Part shown: positions 1-11,400 of the stretch, piece by piece
How the letters are laid out: every line of letters begins with the position of its first letter
Position numbering within the stretch: the first letter of the stretch is position 1
NCBI GenBank assembly: GCA_963555705.1
Contig: OY743184.1
Coordinates: 22,294,859 to 22,358,858 of the forward strand
Length of the DNA: 64,000 bases
Reading direction: 5' to 3'
Source: Ligustrum vulgare
Lineage: Eukaryota > Streptophyta > Magnoliopsida > Lamiales > Oleaceae
The notes under the pieces: model-generated
What the model saw: the letters and a program-made list of their open reading frames with translations, nothing else
Told to the model about the DNA's origin: nothing
The model's database searches: none
Made by a program: the position numbers and the translations under genes

Positions 1-932
1 AATAGGGATATTTGCATAAAATTCTTTAACCAAGGTCTCATTGATCTCCCCCTTACATTCAGTCAACTTCTTCAACCCAAAGTGTGATACAATATCATCT
101 ACTTCAAAATCATCAAATTCGCCTACAGTCACTCTAGATTCATAATGTAGCCGTTTACCCAAAATGTGCTTTTGGAAATCAGAGTATGCCACAAACGACC
201 AAAATTTAAAATTAAATGGGGTAAACATACCTCTAGCAGTTTGCATAGTGGTGCAGATGAATGAAGATATATCAAATTTGGATCTCACTGGACCCGCAGC
301 TGTGTCACCCTTTTTCTTCTTCAAATTTGCAGTGACTACTGCCTTTTGTTTTCCCTTTCTATCTGGAATAACAACCTCTTTCTCAGTCTCTTCTTCTGGC
401 TGCTCAGACTCGTCTACATCCTTATATTTCTCTGACTCTTCTGGTGGTGCTTCGTCCTCAGATTCTTCTACTTCCTTGTCTTCTTCAAATTTTTCATCCT
501 CCCCAGACTCTTCTGCTCCTCTGGTTTTTCCTTTTCATCACCAGATTCTGTTTCACTAGATTCATCGCTACCTTCTTCTTCCGCATCCTTTGCCCTTTTC
601 TTAGTTGCAAGTTTACTTGCTCCCTGCACCTCACTGCGAATATCCAAGGGAGAAAGATGACTTTGGCCAAGATTACCTGATATGGGTGCCAAATTTATGC
701 CCATGGTTTGTGGAATGATAGGCATGCTCCAGCCTATTTGGGCCATGAGAAGAGCAGGTGTTGGAGTAGTACTGGCGGTAGAGAGCGAGGTCGGCGTTGG
801 GCTGGTGCCGGCGGGTAGTGCAGGTACAATGGCCACGGTGCTTGGAGTTCCCATCTCAGATGGGTTTGGTGGAGACGATGCTCCGCCTCCTCTGGTGACT
901 CTCCTCCTTCCGGCTTGTTTGCTTCTGGCCAT
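1..932 (-). pseudogene. Env-like / 'putative plant transposon protein' ORF, frameshifted and cut by window edge
   Basis: The frame starts at ATG 932 (protein begins MARSKQAGRRR) and is basic, then Pro/Ser/Thr-rich, then acidic. It runs to a stop at 468. A second minus frame, offset by one base, takes over around 480-540 and continues to base 1 without a stop. It carries a long Glu/Asp/Ser stretch, then the segments FDISSFICTT, HYESRVTVGEFDDFEVDDIV and LVKEFYANIP. The phrase around LVKEFYANIP resembles the domain found in plant proteins annotated 'putative plant transposon protein', which often sit beside LTR elements. One indel, most simply in the A/G-rich run at 515-540, separates the halves. 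The sequence before the ATG (933-1020) looks like a transcribed leader. The function is unknown. Confidence 0.6.
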
Positions 933-2171
933 GTCTGGACGGTTTTTTATTTTTTTTTTTAATTTCAGAGAGAAAGGGAGATGGAAGGTAGGGTTTTGAT
1001 GAGAGAATTTGGGGTTTTAACACTTTGGGACGTGAGTTTTTATGAAGAAGTGTGAGGGTTTTTGGGTTTAAGAGGAATTTTCATAAAAAAGCAATTAGAG
1101 TTTATTATGGTAACTGGAGAATCCTGATTATTGCCAACTTCTTTCCTTAAAAATAGATAAACATAGAAACAGAATATGCTGAGAATTAGGAAACAAATAA
1201 ATTACCAAAAATTGGCTCCACAATCAACTGACTTGTTCTGCAAGATTTGCACATATTAGCCCATGATATACTGCCTTAAAAATAAAGATTTTCAAAATAA
1301 AATCTAAAATTCGTGAACAAGAAAAATCTAAAATCTGGATATCTGAGACACGTCTGAGCACCTGTTGGCATCTGTAGAGTCAGATACATCTGACAATATA
1401 CAATCCTCCACGTACATAAATAAGTTGATTAATGTGCGTGTGTGATCCGAGCAACCCTTAGTCATCCACATACTGTCAAAAATCATACGATTGCCTTGAC
1501 TTATCGATTTGTCACCGTAATGCTCAATAAGACCGATCAAAATCTATAAGAAGTGCATTTTCTCAAATCCGGCTTACCGACTTTTTCTATATTATGGCAA
1601 TGTCTTTTGGAGGTGGAAACGGCTTCACACAATCCCCAGAAGTTATCTTAAAGTATGTTCTCCTTTAGATTAGAATACGGGTATGAACTTGGCTTGGATT
1701 GGTAGATTTATACAATTCCCAGAAGTTATCTTACTAGATTTTCCCATTTCTTCTATAATATTTCCGCATTTACCTCAAATCATTATATTTTGAAACTAAA
1801 GGGTATGAACTTGGCTTGAATATGTAGCCTTCTTTTCCACTAGCCCTGCCATTGGATAATAAGAATATGCGTGCAAATGCAATAAGAAAGATTCAGATCA
1901 TAGGTCTACACACAGAATATGAAATCTCATCCAGTAACAACCATATGACTTAGACAGCAGTGACTTATCCTTTAGATTGTCCAGATTTGAGTGCTAGTTA
2001 GATTCATCTGGAGACATGTTGACTGCTTTCAGCCAGACGTATCTGTCTCGTTATCAGCCACAAGCACTCAGATATATCTGCAAGCAAAAACATGATCTAC
2101 TTAGTATAAGAATTGGATAACATGCAATAAAAAGAAAAAAATATTATTTTTTTTTGGAAAAACGCATGTTC
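933..2171. other. Non-coding stretch of the copia element with recurring palindromes
   Basis: No coding frame is credible here. The 12 bp motif CAGAYNNRTCTG or a one-mismatch form occurs at 1345-1356 (one mismatch), 1381-1392, 1999-2010 (one mismatch), 2034-2045 and 2069-2080. The same motif occurs in the LTR and in gag-pol. The part next to the env-like ATG is rich in C/T on the minus strand and could be its 5' leader. Confidence 0.5.
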
Positions 2172-5100
2172 CTATTCAGGAGGTGGTGATACTCCAATTT
2201 GTTTCCTAAGGCTTTCAAATTTGACAGTATCGAGGACCTTATTGAACAAATCTACCAGCTGTAGATCAGTCTGTATGTGCTCCAGATTGATAATCTTTTG
2301 TTCCACCAATTCTCTGATGAAGTGTTGTCTGATGTCAATGTGTTTTGTTCTGGAGTGCTAGACTGGATTCTTTGAGATATTAATGGCACTAGTGTTGTTG
2401 CAATACATGGTGGCTTGTTCTGTAGAGATCCCATAGTCTTCCAACATTTGTTTCATCCAAAGGAGTTGTGTACAACAACTGCCAGCTGTAATATACTCAG
2501 CTTCAGCTGTGGAAAGTGACACTGAATTTTATTTTCTACTTAGCCATGTCACCAAATTGTTCCCAATGTAGAAACATCCTCCGGATGTACTCTTTCGATC
2601 ATCCACATTCCCAGCGCAGTCTGCATCTGAAAAACCTGCAAGATGGGCAGTGGTATCTCTTGTAAACCAAATTCCGTAATTCATTGTAACACTTACATAT
2701 CTGATGATTCTTTTCACAGCAGTAACATGAGATTCCTTATGTTTGGCTTAATATCTTGCACAAACTCCAACACTGAAGGATATATCTGGCCTACTGGCAG
2801 TAAGGTACAGAAGACTTCCAATCATGCTTCTGTAGAGGGATAGATCTACATCCTTACCACTGTCATCCTTTGAAAGTTTTAGAGTAGTTGCCATGTGAGT
2901 TCTCATTGCCTTTGCATCCTCAAGTCCAAATTTCTTCACCAGATTTTTAGCATACTTTGCTTGAGATATGAATAAGCCAGATTCATCCTGATGTACTTGC
3001 AAACCAAGAAAAAATGTTAGTTCACCAACCATACTCATTTCAAATTCTCTTTTCATTGTATTTATAAATTCACCAATTTTGGACTTAGATGTAGACCCAA
3101 ATACTATGTCATCAACATATATCTGAGCAACAGTTAGTCCAGAATTTAGATGCTTAATGAAAAGAGTTTTATCAGTTCCTCCCTTTTTGTATCCGTTGCT
3201 TAGCAAGAATGATGTGAGCCTTTCATACCAAGCTCTGGGGGCTTGTTTTAACCCATATAATGCCTTTTTAGTCTAAAGACATAGTCCGAGTGAGATGGAT
3301 CTGTGAATCCTTGGGGCTGCTCCACATAAGCTTCCTCATTAAGCACTCCATTCAGAAAGGTACTTTTGACATCCATCTGAAATAGTCCGAAATTAATGTA
3401 GCATGACACAGCTAGCAACAGCCTGATGGATTCTAGTCTGGATACCGGAGCAAATGGTTCATCAAAGTCTATCCATTTAATATGGGTATAGCCTTGAGCA
3501 ATAAGTTTGGATTTATTTCTTACGACATTTCTTTGTTCATTTGATTTGTTCTTGAAGATCCATTTGGTTCCAATTACATTACCTTCTTTAGGACGTGGTA
3601 CCAGCTCCCAGACGTTGTTTCTTTCAAATTGATTGAGTTCCTCCTGCATAGCCTGTACCCAGTGTTTGTCTGTCAATGCTTACTTGACATTCTTTGGCTC
3701 AATTTGAGACATGTGACAGATGTTCCCCATCTCGGTAGCAAATTTTCTTCTGGTCACATTTCTCTTAGACATATCAGTGAGAATGTTATCAAGTGGATGA
3801 GCCTTTTGAATCCTAGCAGGTGGCAGTCTCGATGCTTCCGATTCTGCAATATCAGGTGTATCTGGTAGTCAGATCATCTCGATCTGCAGATATTACTGGG
3901 TGCCCAGACTCATCCTGATTGGATTCTTCAGTATCATTGAGACTTTCAGCTTGGTGCTGTTCTTCTTCTGACCTTTTAGTTCCAGCTTTTTATTTTGGTG
4001 GAATTTCCAGTTGATCACTATCTGCTTCCTGCACATCCGAGTTCAAACAATTAGTGTCATCCATTTTCACATTAATTGACTCAAGCACAGTTTGGGTTCT
4101 TAGATTGTAAACTCCATAGGCTTTACTATTTTTAGCATAACCCAAAAATATTCCATCATCCTATTTTGAGTCAAATTTTCCTAAGTGTTCTCTATCTTTT
4201 AAAATGTAGCATTTACTTCCAAAAGCATGAAAGTAATCAACCCTAGGTTTTCTACCCTTCCAAATTTCATATGCAGTTTGATTTGTTCCTGATCTAAGCA
4301 TGACTCTATTGACAATATAACAAGCAGTGTTTATGGCTTCTGCCCAAAATTTCGTGGGCAATTTGTTGCTGTTTAGCATGACACGAGCCATCTTTTGTAG
4401 AGTTCTATTTTTTCTTTCCACCACTCCATTCTGTTGAGGAGTCTTTGGGGATGAATACTCATTCTTGATCCCATATTGGATGCAAACTCGGAGTTTTCAA
4501 ACTCTCTTCCATGATCACTTCTGATCATTTTGACTCTTACCTGTTCGTCTGCCTTTTCATTGCTCAATTTCTGAAAAAGATTAGCAAAATAGTCAAAGGT
4601 ATCAGATTTATCACGAATAAACATGACCCAAGTGTATCTGGAGAAATCATCAACACACACATAAATATACCTCTTGCCACCAATATTTTCCTTTTGGATA
4701 GGACCCATCAAATCCATGTGAATTAGTTCAAGTATATGAAAGGTATTAATAGATGTACCTGATTTGTGTTGACTTTTGATTTGCTTACCCTTTTTACAAT
4801 CACCACAGATTTCATCTGGAATATTTTTTATGCTAGGCAAGCCTCTCACAGCCTGTAGTCTGGTCAGTTTCACGAGATCATGGTAGTTTAGATGCCCTAA
4901 TCTGTTATGCCACAGTTTCTCATTTTTACTCTTAATAGAGTTGCAAGTTATGTGACTTTCAAGTGTATAGCATTTGTCTCTAGATCTAACTCCCTTAAAC
5001 AAAACACTTTTTAACGGGTTAGACTTCTTGTCACAACTTAAAACCTTGCAATATTCTTTTGAAAACATGACAAGCAAGTTATCATCACAGAGTTGTCCTA

Positions 5101-7105
5101 CATTGATCAAATTTTCCTTAAGTCCTATAACATATAAGACATTTTTTAATGTAGGCAATCCCTTGATGTTGATGATACAAGATCCATCTATCTTATCCTT
5201 TTGGCCATCACCAAACGTAATAGCACATGTTTCACCTTTTTTAAAATGTGTTAGTAGATAGAGATCACCTGTCATGTGTCTGGAACATCCACTATCAAAA
5301 TACCATGTGTTAGGAATCAAAGCACTTAAAGATAATTGAACTACATAAGCATTAGTTCGAATTTTCTTTTCTTGTCTAGAAACAAGTCTTCTTTTGTGTG
5401 CATTGATTAATATCAAGTACTCATGACATCTAATTACATCATGACTAGATTTAGCAAAAAAATTACAGAATACCTGGAAAACAGATATATCCTTCTGACT
5501 CTGTCGAGGTTGAAATTCCTGTCGTTCTAATGGACAGACTCATCTGGCTTGTACAAATTCGGCTGAAATTGTCTTCTTGTATAGTTCCTGGCTGGATGTG
5601 AGTTTTGAGTTCCAGGCGCATTGTATTGATGATGATGAGAGGTAGATGCATCTGTATAATTTCTATTTTGTTTCGTGCATCTGTATCCAGATTCTCTTAC
5701 AAAGTTTATTTTATGGTCATGATTTTTACCTTTACCCTCATATCCAAGGCCTATTTTTAGGCTGACGGGTCTGCCACTGTTCAGGATCTCATCAAGCTGG
5801 ATAGATCCAAGTGCCAGCTTCTTGATTTTGTCTTGTACTTTAGCAAGTTCTGAACTTAACCTGCTTACCTTATTTTGTTGAGAATGCAGATGTGTCCAGT
5901 TGTCGTTCCCTGTTGTACTCAGCCAAGGCCTGCAACAATTGGATCTTCTCTTCTGCAACTTGAAGTTCCTTTCTCAAGTTTTCAATGTTTGGTCCAGATT
6001 CATCTGCATAAGAAGAGTTACCAGATTCAGTACCAGACAGCTGTAAAGTAGTAAGGGTAGTTACCTGTTTTTCAGAATTCCTGCTGTCTGATTCTGATTC
6101 AGATTCATCTGCGTCTCCATCACTCCATGTAACATTCATGGCCTTCCTTCCGTTGGTCTTCTTTTGAGTATTAGGAAAATCACCTGCAATGTGTCCATAT
6201 CCTTCACATTCTCTGCATTGAATTCGACTCCTAAGCTTTCCTTCAGACGAGTTAGCATTATTTTTTTGGATAGAAATTATTTTTCCTCCATTATTTTTGT
6301 GGTTTTTTATTCTGACCTTGAAGATTTGTGGACCTTTCTTTTTGTTTGCCCTTAAGGAACCTTTTAAATTGTCTGGTGAGAAGTACGAAGTTTTCATCTT
6401 CATCTGTCTCGCCAGATTCATTTGTATTGTCACTGTTTGACTTGAAAGCAATCCCTGGTGTTTTGTCTTTCTTTCTTCGGACCAGATTTAACTCATAGGT
6501 CATCAATGACCTACAAGTTCCTCAACTCGCATGATTGAAAGATCCTTATTTTCTTCTATCACTGTCACTTTTGGATGGAACCTATCTGGCAAAGATCTAA
6601 GGATTTTTTGTACAATCTGCTCATTTGAGTAGGTTTTCCCAAGAGCTTCAGCTGAGTTGGTGAGATCACTCAATCTGGTGTAGAAGCTTTTGAAGTCTTC
6701 TTTCTCATCCATAGATAGTTGTTCAAACTCTAGAGTGATCATCTGCAACTTGGAGGTTTTGACAGTATTGGTTCCTTCGTTTGCAACCCTCAAAGCATCC
6801 CATGCTTCCTTGGCGATTCTTAAGGAGGAGATGAGTCTGAATTGACATGGATCAACCAAAGAAATAATAGCGTTAAGTTCTTTAGAATTTCAATTTGCAT
6901 TAGCTAATTCATCTACAATATAAGCACTTCTAGCTACAGCTGTAACAACACCTCCAGCAGTGACAGTGGGTGCTGTGTAACCTTCAAGGACAGATGTCCA
7001 ACAACGTTCATCAATAGATTGAATAAAAATTTCCATACGGATTTTCCAATATGCATAGTTACTACCAGTTAACAAAGGTGGCCTAAGAGATGCATAATTT
7101 TTCAT
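2172..7105 (-). pseudogene. Ty1/copia gag-pol polyprotein, multiply disrupted
   Basis: This encodes the retrotransposon structural protein, protease, integrase, reverse transcriptase and RNase H. Reading down the minus strand: gag opens MKNYASLRPPLLTGSNY at 7105, followed by a UBN2-type gag region (6859-6503) and a zinc knuckle (6217-6176) whose last Cys is Phe (CRECEGYGHIAGDF). Next come a copia protease DSGCSRHMTG (near 5296), a GAG-pre-integrase/integrase core (about 4980-4400), an RT with YVDD at 3119-3108, and RNase H with the DADCAGN motif (about 2640). It ends GVSPPPE-stop at 2172. At least seven stops or frame changes break it (for example near 5416-5530, 4373-4430, 3206-3250 and 2529). 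The order PR-IN-RT-RH is diagnostic of copia. It cannot make a working polyprotein. Confidence 0.92.
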
Positions 7106-7131
7106 TTAGACAACCGGATCTCACTTTCTAA

Positions 7132-7143
7132 GCTCTGATACCA
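7132..7143 (-). other. Primer binding site, tRNA-iMet type (copia)
   Basis: On the minus strand the sequence is TGGTATCAGAGC, the standard plant retroelement primer site complementary to the 3' end of initiator tRNA-Met. It lies two bases downstream of the LTR end and 27 bases before the gag ATG, as expected. Confidence 0.93.
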
Positions 7144-7145
7144 AT

Positions 7146-8303
7146 TGAAAATTTAAAGTTGTCTAAATTTTACCAACAGACTGTCACAGATAAGTCTGGA
7201 CAGTAACCAGTTAACAGTAAAATGTTAAGATATGTTTTAGGGCAATACCAGATGAATCTCGCTATTGCAGATTCGTCTGGATAGTAAAACGTAAATGGAC
7301 AGAATAAATTGTGCAGAATTGTAAATAGACAAGAACACAATAATTTGAGCTTAACGTGGAAAAAATCCTAACGGGGAAAACCCACGGCCCGCATCCTGCG
7401 GACAAAAATCAATCACCGTATAAGGAATGAGTTTATACAGATCAATCTAAACTACAGGACAAATCTACGCATAGACTTTATCAAACATCCAAGAAATAGA
7501 TCACTCCCTGATCCTTCTATGGAATGTAATATGAGATGGCATCACACCACTCTTCTGTAGCTTTCTTTGAATCTGCAACAATCTTCAACAACACGAACTT
7601 CCGTTCGATTTTGATCCAAACATCCCGTTTGATCTTCACGCTGAAATTCTCTCATTCTCTAAGTGATTGAATCCTCCTACCGGAGTACCAAAGTCACAAC
7701 ACAATTGAAGCCTTTGATATTTGTGCACCACACGAAAAATTGGCTTCAAGACTTCTTAATGAAGTGGATGTGTATTTTAGAAGCACCACACGGATTTTGT
7801 GTTTTTCACGTCTTGAGAAAAACATCCCGTTTTTCTTCTATTTAAAGTGCAATTAGGTTACTTGAATTCTAAGTTTCCTTATTGCACAAGATCTCGAATA
7901 CCTGCAAAATACAGTAGAGATAATTAGAAAAAGGTAAGATAATTATTCTTAAATAGATCTTACCATAACATAAGATAATGATAAATCTTGAAAGATTTTA
8001 CCATTTACCAATCAAGTGATAAACTTTGATACCAATCAACCATATTTTCGGACCTATCAAGATTCTTCATAATCAAGATTTTCGACCACATAATCTTACC
8101 ATATGCAAAGATAAGATTGAAATATTCTCGACCATATCAAGAAGAAACTTACCATATCTAAGGATAAGCTTGAGTATCAAGAATAATCACAAAATATATC
8201 ATCAAGAAATTTACCAAAATCACAAGATATCAAGATCAAGATTTCGAGATTATGATCCTAATCAAATCAATATTTCTTGATCATTATCTTTCCAACAATA
8301 ACA
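7146..8303 (-). repeat. 5' LTR of the copia element
   Basis: The LTR 3' end is fixed by the CA (plus-strand TG at 7146) next to the primer site. The 5' end is a TG on the minus strand, either at 8303 (TGTTATTG) or at 8296 (TGTTGGAAAG, a form common in plant copia LTRs). A minus-strand TATA-like stretch, CTTTAAATAG, lies near 7838-7848. The LTR holds three copies of CAGAYNNRTCTG-type palindromes (7187, 7249 with one mismatch, 7268). The partner LTR is not in the window, so the outer boundary is not verified. Confidence 0.75.
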
Positions 8304-8460
8304 TGATTTTCGAAAATAAGAGATATATTTTTCTCTAAAAGTATTTGCATAATTTAAATAAACTTAATAAATTACTAAATACACGTATTTAGTAAATAAA
8401 TTAAGTTTTCTTAAAATCACACATTTGTGGAAAAATAGGAAATGCCAATAATATAAAATT

Positions 8461-11400
8461 AACAAAGAGTTTATGAAATGTGCAGATGAACACATAAGAA
8501 AGAAAGGTGAAGCAATGATTTTGTATCCTTATTGTGATTGTAAGAATTTGAGAAAGTTTCATAGTTTTGAGCAAGTGAAGAGCCATTTGATTCGTCGTGA
8601 GTTTAAGGAATGTTATACATGATAGATATGGCATGGTGAGAGTGTGCTTCCTAGGACGAGCACTGGTGACGATAATGGTGATTGGCAGGAGAATAATTTG
8701 AGCAATATTGGTTAGAATGATGTGGGAAATGAAGAGACTGATATAATAGACGAAATTATGCATGATATACAAGGAGATTTCATTGAAAAGTCTCATATAT
8801 TCAATAGCTTGTTCAATGATTCTGAAAAGCCTTTGTTTTCTGGTTGTAATAAATTCACAAAATTGTCTGTAGTGTTGAAATTGTATAACTTGAAAGCAAA
8901 GAATAGGTGGAGTGATAAGATTTTCACGGCATTATTAAAACTTTTACGAGAGATGCTTCTGGAGGACAACGAGCTTCCTAGTTCAATCTATGAGGCAAAG
9001 AAATTGGTGTGCCCAATGGGTATGGAGATTGAGAGGTTACGTGCATGTCTAAATAATTGTATATTGCATCGAAATGAGTATAAGGACTTTCGTTTGTGTC
9101 TAAAGTGTGGGACATCACAGTATAAGTGAAAGAATGTCAACGATAATTGGGAGGATAAGACAAGCCCTCCGGCAAAGGTGTTTTGGTACCTACCTGTAAT
9201 ACCAAGATTCAAACGTTTGTTTGTCAATGCAAAGGATGTGAAGAACATGCGGTAGCATGCTGAAGGGAGGTAAGAAGATGGAAAACTAAGTCACCTGATT
9301 GATTCTCCTCTATAGAGGAACATTAATAGGTTGTTTCTTGAATTTGGGGACGAAGATAGGAATCTTAGGCTTGGACTATGTACAGATGAGATGAACCTAC
9401 AAGGTAACATGAGTAGTCGACATAGTACTTGATCGGTTTTTTTGACGATTTACAATCTTCCTCCTTAGTTATGTATGAAGCGCAAGTACATCATGTTGTC
9501 TTTGCTAATACCAGGGTCTAAACAACTGGGGAATGACATAGTTGTTTACTTAGCGCCACTAATTGAAGATTTAATATCGTTGTGGGATGAAGGTATGTCG
9601 GTGTTTGATGCACATATCCAGATGAATTTCACCTTACGTGCTATGATATTTTGCACCATAAATGATTTTCCAGCCTATGGTAACTTGTCGGGTTATACTA
9701 ACAAAGGACTTAAAGCATGTCCCGTTTGGAAAGAAGACACAATTGATCTTTTTTTGAAAAATTGTAAGAAAAATGTCTTTATAAGTCATAGAAGATTTCT
9801 TCCTCCTGATCACCCTTATCTAAAGAAGAAAAAACCCTTCAATGGAAAAATCGAGGCTCAAGCAGCTCGCTTGCCATTAACAGGAAGTGAGATATATGAA
9901 CGAGTTAAAAAATTATTTATGTTTTGTTTGGACCTTTTAAGCCTCCTCAGAAGAGTCTTTGGAAGAAGATGTCCATATTTTGGGATCTACCCTATTGGCA
10001 ACATTTATTGGTAAGGCAATGTCTTGATGTAATGCATGTGGAGAAAAATGTATGTGATAGTATCGTTGGAACATTATTGAACATTCAAGGAAAGATGAAA
10101 GATAGTATCAAAGTCAGAAATGACATGGTAGAAATATGGATATGGGATAAGTTAGCAACGCAGGGGTCAGAAAAACGTACTTATTTACCTTCAACTTGCT
10201 ATACTTTGTCAAGAAAAGAGAAATGAGTTTTTGTGAGACTCTACATGTATTTAAGTTCCATCTGGGCACTCATCAAACATCAAAAGTCTTAATGCAACAC
10301 TTGTTACCAGTTGTAGCATACTACCAAAACATTCATACAAGTCATTATAAGACTATGTTTTTTATTCAACGCAATTTGCAATAAAGTTGTTGATCTAGAG
10401 GCGTTGGATGATTTGCAGATCATTATTGTTATCACTCTATGTCAATTTGAAATGTATTTTTAGCCATCATTTTTTAACGTTATGGTGCACTTACTTGTTC
10501 ACTTGGTGGGAGAAATAAAGATCTGTGGTCTGGTGGTCTTAAGGTATATGTATCCATTTGAGAGATACATGGGTATATTAAAAAGATATGTGAGAAATCG
10601 ATTTCGACCTAAAGGCAGTATCATTAAAGGTTATGCTGCTGAGGAGGCTATTGAATTTTGTATTGATTACCTAGATGACGTTGAGACTATTGGTGTTCCT
10701 AAATCTCGTCACGATGGAAGACTCGAAGGTGAATGTATGATTGGATGCAAATCAATCGTTCCTAATTTTGAATTGTGAGACAAAGCACACCTCCTTGTAT
10801 TACAACACCTTACTAAAGTTCATCTATATTTGAATGAGCACATATCCATTTTAAGGCAGCAGAATTCTTTAAAAGTTGAAAGGCGGGTAACTAATCAACA
10901 TAATCGTTCATTTGCAAAATGGTTCAAAGATAGATGATGAAAGAGTTGTCACAAACGCCCAAATACCATTGTTGAAACAATAAAGTGGTTAGCGTATGGC
11001 CCTAGCACGATTGTGAGGTCTTATGAAGCATATAACTGTTGAGTGCATTTTATAAGCATATTTCATACATTTTTAGTAGTAATCTTGGAGTGATTTGGAC
11101 AAATACCTATTTATTTGTGCATATTTTGTGGTTATGTAGGTTTTACACTCCATTTCATGGGAAAAAGTATAAGAAAACACAAAAAGAATGTTTAATTGAA
11201 GATCTTGGTGAGAAATGAGCCAAAACATGCAAAGCTATGAAGTCTAGGGACCAAACTGTCACTTTTTGGAAGTTCAGAACCATCCTTGCAATTAAGAGAG
11301 GGACCAAAATGCAAATTTCCAAAAGTTCAAGGACCTCAATTGCAATTTTAGAAGGACTTTTCTGAAAGAAAACCCAACATCTAGGGACCAAATTGAACAC

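Larger units (their letters stand above)
1..8303 (-). mobile_element. Ty1/copia LTR retrotransposon, SIRE/Maximus-like, 3' part off the left edge
   Basis: The order on the minus strand is LTR (about 8303-7146), tRNA-Met primer site (7143-7132), broken gag-pol (7105-2172), about 1.2 kb without a coding frame, and an env-like ORF (932-1). No copy of the 7146-8303 LTR was recognised by eye in 1-2171, so the 3' LTR should lie beyond base 1. A long element with an additional ORF 3' of pol is the known layout of the SIRE/Maximus lineage; assignment to that lineage is inference. A short palindromic motif, CAGAYNNRTCTG, recurs in the LTR, in gag-pol and in the untranslated stretch, which ties these parts into one element. 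Confidence 0.7.

Noticed and set aside
7132..7143. tRNA-Met gene
   Set aside because: Only 12 bases complementary to the tRNA 3' end are present. It is a primer site; the same applies at 37492 and 48920.
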